Assembly (NCBI RefSeq): GCF_030295745.1
Contig: NZ_AP027291.1
Location: 2,790,001-2,854,000 of the forward strand
DNA: 64,000 nucleotides
Source of the DNA: Mycolicibacterium sp. TUM20985
GTDB lineage: Bacteria; Actinomycetota; Actinomycetes; Mycobacteriales; Mycobacteriaceae
Direction of reading: 5' to 3'
The notes under the pieces were generated by a model. The model did no database searches. It was not told the DNA's origin and was given only the letters and a program-made list of their open reading frames with translations. Shown here one piece after another: positions 56,999 to 64,000 of this stretch. Each line of letters starts with the position of its first letter. The stretch's first letter is position 1. The position numbers were made by a program, and so were the translations under genes.

Positions 56999-59793
56999 CC
57001 CGACGCCAACTCCTGCTCCCAGTAGACGTTATTGATCTCGTATTCGATCGGCTTAGCGTTGTCGCTGTTAGGGAAGCTAGCGGCGATCCCGACGATTGGG
57101 TCCGAGTCAACATCGAGCTCGGCGAGCTCTGGGTCGAGCAGATAGATCAGCAGCAGACCCCGACCGCGCGGTCGGGCCATCCGGATGGACGGGCCGTTGG
57201 GATTGTCTGGCGGGGTCATGCGGGTGGACTTCGTCAGGCCCGACTTCCACAGCATTCGCGTCCTCTGCAGGGCGGCCGCAAGCTCGTCCTCATTCAGATC
57301 AATCTTCTCGTCCGAGGGGCTGACCAACCGGCGTATGACGTACTCCTCGCCTAACGGCTCATTCGCCGGAAACTTAGCGCGCTCCGTGCAGCCGACGCTG
57401 AACCCGGGCCACTCCCGCAGGGTGCCCGGGTTGGACATCAGTCCCACGGTCCACGAACTTAGTTCGGCCGGATCGTCCTGTAACCGTACTCGGATGTAGT
57501 CCGCCATCACCCGGGACTGCGCCTTGGTAGCGCCCCTGTGTGTTTCGAAGGCGTCCAAGAAGTTCGCGACGATGTGTCCGTCCACGTCGTCCCAGACGAT
57601 ATTGGGATTTTTTGGGTCGATGGGTCGCCGGACAGCCGAGTTCTGCAGCAGGGCGGTCAGTTGTTTTGTCTGCTCGAAGTTGCCGGCGATGACCGCGGCC
57701 TCACGGCTGAAGACGATTGTCTCACTGACGCTTCCCGAGTAGGACAGCTTCATCCGGGTGCCGGTGCGCATCTTCGCCGCCGCGGTCACCATCAGATTGT
57801 CCGGGGATCTGCGGACCCGTAGGCCGAAGTCGTCGGGCGAGCCCCCGGTGAGCGCCATCTCGTCGAACTGGAGCAGCAATTCCTGATTGGCGAGCGCGAT
57901 GTTCTTGTACCAGCGTTGCAAGTCTGCTGTCGTGAACAGCCGACACAGATCCTGGTAACCGGGCCGGTATCCGAACCAACGCCCCATCTGCAGCAACGTG
58001 TCATACATCCGGGAGGCGCGCAGGTAGTAGCTGACACTCAACCCCTCAAGTGTCAGGCCGCGGGAGAGCTTGTTCCCACCGACGGCGATGACGCTGACGC
58101 CGTTGGGTTTGCCGAAGTAATCCAGCGCATCCTTGGCGGTCCCGTTAATGATCTTGATCTCGATCTTCAGCGCGGCCTTGCGCAGCGCGGAGTGCACTTG
58201 GTCCCAGGTCACTTGGACCAGCTTCTTGTCGTCGACGAACGCCGTACTGGTCACGACGAAGTCCTTCTCCCAGAGGTCCCTCAGTTCGTCGACGAGATTG
58301 TTCTTCTTGCGCTTGTCACCGAACTCCAACAGATTCCGGATGTAGGTCAGTTCGGAACCAATCAGATCTGCCACCTGCTGCTGCACGTCGTTGAAACGGG
58401 TTACGTGGACCAACATCGAGTTGTGCTCAGTCGACTGTCCGCGCGCGCTGCGTGCTGCGCAGACAAGCACGAAGCTGAGGATGGCCTCGCGCAGCGAGTC
58501 CGGCAACTCTGCGGGTACCTGATATCCGTTTCGGTGGTTGTTGGGCATCCACGTGTCGGCGTCATCGACGTTGCGAGCGATCGGATAGGGCTCGACAGCC
58601 TCGATGTTGGCGTCCGGGTCACCCGTAAGGCCAAAGACCTTGGTCGCGCCGATGTAATCCGACGGCTCCTTCAAACTCAGGAGGAAGCTCCGCGGGAAAA
58701 GGTCCTCACCGTGCTCCTTGGTCTCTGCACCCTTGTAGATGAAGATGTTTGCGAACGGTGTCGCGGTGTAGCCGATGTATGCGCTCTGGTCGAAGCCGTC
58801 CAACAACTTCCGAATGCATCCATTGATCGCCGTCGGATCCGTGTCGGGGTCGAATGCGCCGGTACGCGTGTCGAAGGTGTCGCGAGTGTTGACCGAGGCG
58901 TGGTCGCACTCGTCGTCTATTACTAGCAGGGGGACGTGCGGGACCCTAGCCTTCGTCGCACCTTGTTGCAGCACCTGCTGGGTGGTGGTGGCCCACGCGA
59001 TGAGGTTTTCCAGGATGCTTTTATTCTTCTTAACCACCAACAACAGCGGATCGGACCCACCGACGTTGATGCCGGCGTTCTCGGCGATGTTCTTCTTGAA
59101 GTCCCCCCGCTGAGCGCTGTTGGTCAGCGTGTTGACGATGTAGAAATCGACACCCGGTAGTAATCCCACCCCGAGCCTGGTGTTGGTCTTGTCGAACAGC
59201 ATCCGTTTCTGTGTGTCGTAGCCAAGGAACCCTTCGTCCAGCCTCAGCTGGGTCTGACTGCGCAGGCTATCGTCGATGCCGGCAAGCACGACGATCAGCT
59301 TGTAGCCGGCGTCGGCGGCTTTGCAGATCAAACCGGTGTAGTTGGCCGTCTTGCCAGATTGGACTTGCCCGACCACCATTCCCCGCCGGTCCCATCGGCC
59401 AGGCCGAAGGGGATTCTCCAACCGGCTCAGGATCTGGTCGGTCACCTGATCCAGCTTCGTGGTGGATCGTGCGGTGTAGCCCTTCTCGTCCTCAAGGTAG
59501 CGCTGGTAGCGCTGCCACAGCCGCCAGTTAACGTCACCGCGGCGGTCGGGCAGCCAGTCAAGGTGATCCTCCCCCTCCCGACCGTCCAAAAACCCGGAGT
59601 CAGGGATGTAGACGTTGCAGTCCGCCTCGACGTCGCGGATCAGCTGATCGCGTTCAGGTCGCACCGCACTCATGGGCTCCATCGCGAGCACTTGGTCTAC
59701 AACGTCCACCACCGCAGCGTTCGTGACGGGATCGACTGCCGCCAGCAGCATCACAGCCATACGCCTAGCCATCTGCAAGGGTGTCAAACTCAC
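56995..59793 (-). CDS. Z1-domain superfamily II helicase
   Basis: A 932-residue protein from GTG 59793, overlapping the GHKL gene by GTGA; the frame is open upstream only because it shadows that gene. Walker A is GQVQSGKT (142-149), with the family context RRGMVVGQVQSGKTANYTGL; Walker B is LLVIDDECDHAS; later helicase signatures include YIGYTATPFANIFI, IAVGGNKLSRGLTLEGLSVSYYLR and MGRWFGYRPGYQDLCR. The Z1 domain is found almost only with MORC-like ATPases, DUF4420 nucleases and cytosine methyltransferases. It should translocate on DNA in response to the ATPase subunit. Confidence 0.92.
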   Translation of the reverse strand: MSLTPLQMARRMAVMLLAAVDPVTNAAVVDVVDQVLAMEPMSAVRPERDQLIRDVEADCNVYIPDSGFLDGREGEDHLDWLPDRRGDVNWRLWQRYQRYLEDEKGYTARSTTKLDQVTDQILSRLENPLRPGRWDRRGMVVGQVQSGKTANYTGLICKAADAGYKLIVVLAGIDDSLRSQTQLRLDEGFLGYDTQKRMLFDKTNTRLGVGLLPGVDFYIVNTLTNSAQRGDFKKNIAENAGINVGGSDPLLLVVKKNKSILENLIAWATTTQQVLQQGATKARVPHVPLLVIDDECDHASVNTRDTFDTRTGAFDPDTDPTAINGCIRKLLDGFDQSAYIGYTATPFANIFIYKGAETKEHGEDLFPRSFLLSLKEPSDYIGATKVFGLTGDPDANIEAVEPYPIARNVDDADTWMPNNHRNGYQVPAELPDSLREAILSFVLVCAARSARGQSTEHNSMLVHVTRFNDVQQQVADLIGSELTYIRNLLEFGDKRKKNNLVDELRDLWEKDFVVTSTAFVDDKKLVQVTWDQVHSALRKAALKIEIKIINGTAKDALDYFGKPNGVSVIAVGGNKLSRGLTLEGLSVSYYLRASRMYDTLLQMGRWFGYRPGYQDLCRLFTTADLQRWYKNIALANQELLLQFDEMALTGGSPDDFGLRVRRSPDNLMVTAAAKMRTGTRMKLSYSGSVSETIVFSREAAVIAGNFEQTKQLTALLQNSAVRRPIDPKNPNIVWDDVDGHIVANFLDAFETHRGATKAQSRVMADYIRVRLQDDPAELSSWTVGLMSNPGTLREWPGFSVGCTERAKFPANEPLGEEYVIRRLVSPSDEKIDLNEDELAAALQRTRMLWKSGLTKSTRMTPPDNPNGPSIRMARPRGRGLLLIYLLDPELAELDVDSDPIVGIAASFPNSDNAKPIEYEINNVYWEQELASG

Positions 59794-61301
59794 GCACCGG
59801 CCTCCTCTTCGTTGTGGGTGTCTAGGACCTCGTAGAGCTCCGGGAAGTACTGGAACGGATCGGTCGTCAAGACCCGGTCCCGCGCCGCGACGTGACCATC
59901 GCCCCGCCGCCGCAATGATTTGTACAGAGCGACCGCCAACGCTGACAGTTGATTCGAGGAAACGCCCTCGAACGGCCCCGCCTGCTCCTCGGGCCTCTCG
60001 GCACTGGCGATCGAAATCAACGGCACCGGGATAGTGCCCTCGACGATCTGCAGCAGATTGCGCACGTTCGGTGCCGACGGATGCTCCAACGCCTCGACGA
60101 CCGCCGGATGCTCGCGGTTCACCTGATAGGAGACCTTGCCGTGCAGCACCCGCTGCACCCACGTTGGGATTAGGCCTTTCTCCTTCTGCCTGGTCAAGAT
60201 CTTGCCGCGGTGCCGGTACACCTCCACCGCGCGAACGCGGGTCACCTTTGCGATGCGGCTAAGTTCCGCCCGCAGCACCCCGGGCGGCTGCGCCATCGAC
60301 TTGCGAACGTCGATCTGCCACAGCTCATCCATGTCGTTTGTGATGTCGACCTGGATCCGGGCGAGCTTGTAGTGCTCTTCCTTTTGGAAGCCGAGCCCCA
60401 GCCAATCCCCGGCTACCAGCAGGCGTTTGTTCCGGTAGACGTAGAAGCCCTGCAGGCTGTTCCATCCACGTTTCCCGCCGGCGAGATCGAATTCCTCCTC
60501 AGTGAGCTTCGACCGGTGGGGCAGCACCACCGGCTGGACCAAGACCTTTCCGCCTGCAAGCGGGAGTTCTTCAGTTGCCAGTACCTGCCGGGCCTTGCTA
60601 CGCGATAGGAACGGATCCCACGGCGGGACCTTGGTTTCGTTGACCGTGACGGTCCGGCCCTCGCGCGGGGTCAGGAACCGGTGGAAGGTCATCGACAGGT
60701 GCGAACGCACCAAACGGGCCAACTCCAAAAAGCGACGATGCGCGCCTTCGTCGTCGACATCGGTGGTAGCCACGATCCGGTCCATCTGCTGCCAGATGAC
60801 CACGGTCCCCCGCGGCTGCTCGTTGAGGCGCTCTGCGAGGTCGGCGCAATCCATGGGATAACCGTGCAGCAGCCTCCATTCGTGGGTCGCCACAACGGTG
60901 TCTAAGTCCCAACGACGTGCGTGGAGCCCCGACGCCTCGGTCTTCGTGATCACGGTCAGCCGCCTGCACTGCGAGAAGGACGCCGTTTTCAGACCGAGGC
61001 CGAATCGCCCAAGATCGTCGGCCGCACGCTTCTCTTGGGGGCTTGTGCTGCCCGGGCGCATCGCCTGCTTAAGCTCGGGCTCTGTCATGCCCCGGCCGTT
61101 GTCCCCGATGGCGATCCGGCTGTTAGCTCCGTCCCAGTCGAATTCGATCCAGATCCGGTCCGCCGTCGCGGTGATGCTGTTGTCGATCAGATCGGCCACG
61201 GCAGTTTGCGGCGTATAGCCGAACGCCCGCAGGGACTCAACCAGGGCGGCCGGATCCGGCGCCGCGAGATCGAAGTTATCCCCAGATATGTCCCCATCCA
61301 C
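59790..61301 (-). CDS. GHKL-type ATPase (MORC/MutL-like) of restriction-type operon
   Basis: A 503-residue protein with the Bergerat ATP-binding fold: Asn box AVADLIDNSI (about 34-43), GDNGRGM (66-72) and LGRFGLGLKTASFSQ (97-111). A second S5-like domain and a C-terminal helical region follow. Such ATPases dimerise on ATP binding and probably act as the clamp or switch of the system. It is the first gene of the operon GHKL, Z1, DUF4420-like, AIPR, in which each gene overlaps the next. The 212-bp gap to the divergent second GHKL gene must hold both promoters. Confidence 0.92.
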   Translation of the reverse strand: MDGDISGDNFDLAAPDPAALVESLRAFGYTPQTAVADLIDNSITATADRIWIEFDWDGANSRIAIGDNGRGMTEPELKQAMRPGSTSPQEKRAADDLGRFGLGLKTASFSQCRRLTVITKTEASGLHARRWDLDTVVATHEWRLLHGYPMDCADLAERLNEQPRGTVVIWQQMDRIVATTDVDDEGAHRRFLELARLVRSHLSMTFHRFLTPREGRTVTVNETKVPPWDPFLSRSKARQVLATEELPLAGGKVLVQPVVLPHRSKLTEEEFDLAGGKRGWNSLQGFYVYRNKRLLVAGDWLGLGFQKEEHYKLARIQVDITNDMDELWQIDVRKSMAQPPGVLRAELSRIAKVTRVRAVEVYRHRGKILTRQKEKGLIPTWVQRVLHGKVSYQVNREHPAVVEALEHPSAPNVRNLLQIVEGTIPVPLISIASAERPEEQAGPFEGVSSNQLSALAVALYKSLRRRGDGHVAARDRVLTTDPFQYFPELYEVLDTHNEEEAGA

Positions 61302-61513
61302 AGGGCGAGGCTACGGCGGGTAGGGCCCCAAGCGCTGCCGCACCGCCGATGCGGGCTACCGTTCCGATGCTTGGAGGTGCCTGACGTCGGTTTTAGCTGT
61401 AACTCACGTACCGGGCCGCGTAGGGCTCAGTGGCCGCGAGTCGGCCAGTAAATGTCCGAGCATGCTGCTTAACTTGAGCCCATCAATGGCACTGAACTGA
61501 AAGCGTTGCTGCA

Positions 61514-62800
61514 ATGAAACTTTCCACTGCGGCCCCGTCGGCGGCTCGGCTCACGTCCTCCCTGCGGGACATCGGCTATGACTTCGTCAGCGCGGTCGCC
61601 GACCTGATCGACAACAGCATCTCGGCAGGCGCAACCGACGTGGCAGTGGAGATCGAGTTCGCGGGCCCGGACTCAGTGGTCTACGTCGCCGACAACGGCT
61701 CCGGCCTCAACGCCCGCGGCATGATGGAGGCACTGCGTTTTGGTAGCCGCCGCACCTACGGTTCCGGCGATCTGGGTCGCTACGGTCTCGGTCTCAAAAC
61801 GGCATCGCTATCCCAGGCTAGGTGCGTGACGGTTGTTTCGAGGCCCGCCGTCCGCAAGCGTCCACTATGGCGATCTTTGGACTTGGATCTGATCGCGCAA
61901 CTCGACGAATGGGTCCTAGCCGAGAACCCCCCCGACCACGCCGTCGAAAAGAGCGAGGAGATGCTCGGCACCGGCACCGGCACTGTCGTAGTCTGGCAAA
62001 ACCTCGATCGAGTGCTTCCCGCCTCTGGCGCCCACGGAGGTTGGGCAAAACGGCGTTTCGAGGTCCTTGCGGACAAGACGAAACAGCATCTAGCCATGGT
62101 GTTTCACCGGTTTCTCACGGGTGAGAGTGGCGCTCCGAGGATCTCCATCCGCGTCAACGGCGACAAAGTGCATGCATGGGACCCGTTCGTCCGACACGAA
62201 CCAGGCACCCAGCAGCTGACCAACCAGCAGTTCGAGCTAGAGAGCGCCACGGGCGTTGGGGCGGTGGAATTACGTCGTTACATTCTCCCCGGCAAGAAAA
62301 CGTTCAGCACCCTCAGTGCATTCGACGAAGCCGCGGGACCTCTGAATTGGAACAGACAGCAAGGTCTCTACATCTACCGCGAGAATCGGCTGGTGCAGTG
62401 GGGCAGTTGGGCAGGCACCCGCGGCATTGACGAGCACACCAAGCTGGCACGCGCGAGCCTTGACTTCGATAGCAACCTCGACGAAGTCTTCAACATCAAC
62501 GTCGCGAAGATGCGGGTATCTGTACCCGCGCAGCTCAAGCAGATGCTTGACCGTCCGGTCAGCGAGCTGTGCATCCTCGCCGATCGGGTTTACCGACGGC
62601 AAGACGCCGACGTCGGCGATGACGCTAACGACGACGTGGTTGACCGTGATGAGAAAGCGCCGGTTAGCGGCGCGTTATCGGAGGTCGGCTTGGCTCTGAA
62701 GTCGGCGGCGATTCAGTCTGGCGAATACGACGGGTTCCGGAGCGTTATGAGGGTCATGAATGAGCAGCACCCCGAGCTGGCTCGAGGACTAGGCTTTTAG
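61514..62800 (+). CDS. Second GHKL-type ATPase (MORC-like)
   Basis: A 428-residue protein. It has the Asn box AVADLIDNSISAG (28-40), VADNGSG (58-64) and LGRYGLGLKTASLSQ (87-101), all intact. It is a distant relative of the ATPase at 59790, shorter at the C-terminus and ending in an acidic linker (DADVGDDANDDVVDRDE). It is on the opposite strand to both flanking parts of the locus and overlaps the methyltransferase gene tail to tail by 4 bp. Two such ATPases in one locus may form a heterodimer or serve two arms of the system. Confidence 0.9.
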   Translation: MKLSTAAPSAARLTSSLRDIGYDFVSAVADLIDNSISAGATDVAVEIEFAGPDSVVYVADNGSGLNARGMMEALRFGSRRTYGSGDLGRYGLGLKTASLSQARCVTVVSRPAVRKRPLWRSLDLDLIAQLDEWVLAENPPDHAVEKSEEMLGTGTGTVVVWQNLDRVLPASGAHGGWAKRRFEVLADKTKQHLAMVFHRFLTGESGAPRISIRVNGDKVHAWDPFVRHEPGTQQLTNQQFELESATGVGAVELRRYILPGKKTFSTLSAFDEAAGPLNWNRQQGLYIYRENRLVQWGSWAGTRGIDEHTKLARASLDFDSNLDEVFNINVAKMRVSVPAQLKQMLDRPVSELCILADRVYRRQDADVGDDANDDVVDRDEKAPVSGALSEVGLALKSAAIQSGEYDGFRSVMRVMNEQHPELARGLGF

Positions 62801-64000
62801 GGCTGCGCAGCCACACACCACCGATTCAGCGGACACTCACCGCACTTAGGCATGTCCACCAGGCAAGTCTCGGCCGCCAAAGCAATCAGCGCTAGGTGTG
62901 CAGACCGGGAGTGGTCCCCCAGCCCGATCATGCCGGCCACCGCGATCCGACCGTCCGTGTGCACGTTCCTCTTGTCGGCGTCACTACCTCGGAACCGGCT
63001 GGCAACGCGGAGAACACCCTTCGTGATCAGTACAGGCTCCTCGGTCTCTTTTCCGTCCGCCGTGGTGGGCAACGCCAGTTCCACTAAGTCGCAGAGAGCC
63101 GCCGGCAAGGCGGACAGAGCAGCCCGGTCGATGCTCGGCTGCCAAAGCGCAGTCGGGGCGATGGCCATCTGTTCAGCCAGCTGGCGCACGGCCGACATAC
63201 GCTGCCCTCGACCAATCCCCGACATTAGCTCGTCCAGCAAATCGATTGCTGCCTTCATTGGGGGGTTACTAGCGGACACGTCAGCCTGGGCCGTGTCAAT
63301 TACTTTCCATACCGCGCTCACGACCGTGGCGCTAGCGCGGTCAAGCAATATCTCACCCAGGACGAACTTCCACCTGCTTTTGGTCTTTAACCAGGGCATC
63401 GGGCCGATGGTGGGCTGTTCGCAGAACCAACTAGCCAACGTCGCCGAGACGTGTCGGGTCGATTTCCTTTCCTTCACTTTCAAATCCAACGACGACCGCA
63501 CTGCTTCGCCGACCACCTGCCCAATAAGTGGCGGTACCGCGTTACCAATCTGCTTGAAAGCTACCGAGGGCGGACCGGCGAACCGGAAATCGTCAGGAAA
63601 CGTTTGGATCCGAGCGGCTTCCCGCACAGTCAGCGTTCGCGGCTGTCGCGGATGGATGTACCAATAGCCGTCCTTGGCGATGTGGGCGGTAATAGTTCGC
63701 GACAAATCATTCTCGTCGAGCTTTTTGTATTTGTCATCGAAAATGTCCTTGCGATATCGCTGGAATTCTGGTGCAAGATCGGTGTACTTGGTTTTGTGCG
63801 TCATCGACTCGAAAGCCGCCCGGTCATCCTCACGCACCGGCCTAGTAATGTGGTCGAACAATCGCTCGGCGTCTGCTTCCGCCACCCGGCGTCGTAACCA
63901 CCGTTGATATCCGGTTCGGGGTCCGCGGTAGTCGGCCCACCCGAACGCGCCGCCCTCTGGACGCCACCCCCCCTCTACCGGGGGCATATCCCCGATTGCG
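62797..64000 (-). CDS. DNA cytosine-5 methyltransferase fused to endonuclease III-like domain (partial, 5' end outside window)
   Basis: About 401 codons are visible; the gene continues past position 64000. The first part is the end of a C5-cytosine methyltransferase: AIGDMPP, then the target-recognition region, motif IX (RTLTVREAARIQTFPDDF) and motif X (GNAVPPLIGQVVGEAV). The last 200 residues are a helical domain ending CLVDMPKCGECPLNRWC, an exact C-x6-C-x2-C-x5-C [4Fe-4S] motif of endonuclease III/MutY proteins, preceded by HLALIALAAE as in HhH-GPD glycosylases. The helix-hairpin-helix (ITKGVLRVASRF) is degenerate, so activity is uncertain. Methylation would protect self DNA from the adjacent operon; the second domain could repair T:G mismatches from deaminated 5mC. 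Confidence 0.87.
   Translation of the reverse strand, partial: AIGDMPPVEGGWRPEGGAFGWADYRGPRTGYQRWLRRRVAEADAERLFDHITRPVREDDRAAFESMTHKTKYTDLAPEFQRYRKDIFDDKYKKLDENDLSRTITAHIAKDGYWYIHPRQPRTLTVREAARIQTFPDDFRFAGPPSVAFKQIGNAVPPLIGQVVGEAVRSSLDLKVKERKSTRHVSATLASWFCEQPTIGPMPWLKTKSRWKFVLGEILLDRASATVVSAVWKVIDTAQADVSASNPPMKAAIDLLDELMSGIGRGQRMSAVRQLAEQMAIAPTALWQPSIDRAALSALPAALCDLVELALPTTADGKETEEPVLITKGVLRVASRFRGSDADKRNVHTDGRIAVAGMIGLGDHSRSAHLALIALAAETCLVDMPKCGECPLNRWCVAAQP

Noticed and set aside
1..64000. CRISPR array, rRNA operon or replication origin
   Set aside because: No regularly spaced repeats, no rRNA-like sequence and no DnaA-box clusters were seen on reading through.

Overview
The window is high-GC actinobacterial DNA, most likely from a fast-growing mycobacterium (Mycolicibacterium-like). 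The reasons are WXG100 pairs followed by a large ESX-type toxin, a PknH-type sensor lipoprotein, a GH15 trehalase-like enzyme, an Anbu proteasome relative, frequent GTG/TTG starts and pervasive ATGA/GTGA overlaps. No rRNA, tRNA or CRISPR array was seen.

Positions 1-10,060 look like ordinary chromosome: a secreted NlpC/P60-like protein with a good terminator, a four-gene osmoprotectant ABC importer, Anbu with its transglutaminase partner, a zinc alcohol dehydrogenase, a VIT-family metal transporter and a VapBC pair. From 10,110 to 19,754 lie two apparently identical 4,735-bp elements in direct orientation. Each is an IS3-family insertion sequence whose transposase is split, at the codon of its first catalytic Asp, by a recombinase-in-trio (RIT) element of three tyrosine recombinases. 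Each copy has its own 3-bp target duplication (GAA and TTG), so the chimera moved as a unit after its transposase was broken. Copy 2 splits a small gene downstream of an ESX-type polymorphic toxin locus (19,755-23,652).

Positions 23,845-45,600 mix housekeeping genes (methyltransferase, trehalase-like GH15, tandem phosphofructokinase, metallophosphatase, DoxX proteins) with accessory genes. A NERD-nuclease/UvrD-like helicase and an HNH-like, cysteine-rich protein occur together twice, with decayed pieces of each elsewhere; this is the best candidate here for an undescribed system. A cluster of small immunity-like genes lies beside the second copy.

Positions 45,588-53,805 are an insertion-sequence graveyard. 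One IS21-family element splits a coiled-coil membrane protein gene, and a second IS21-family element is itself split by an IS3-family element; target duplications define all three. Positions 54,037-64,000 are a defence island: four minus-strand genes with overlapping ends (GHKL/MORC-like ATPase, Z1 helicase, DUF4420-like PD-(D/E)XK protein, AIPR protein), a second GHKL ATPase on the plus strand, and a DNA cytosine methyltransferase, cut by the window edge, fused to an endonuclease III-like domain with a perfect iron-sulfur motif.

At least twelve apparent frameshifts are each explained by one base gained or lost in a short mononucleotide run. This suggests consensus errors in the assembly, so several genes marked as broken may be intact in the organism. 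Two internal stops (in the alpha/beta hydrolase at 29,129 and the second istA at 53,272) are substitutions and may be real.
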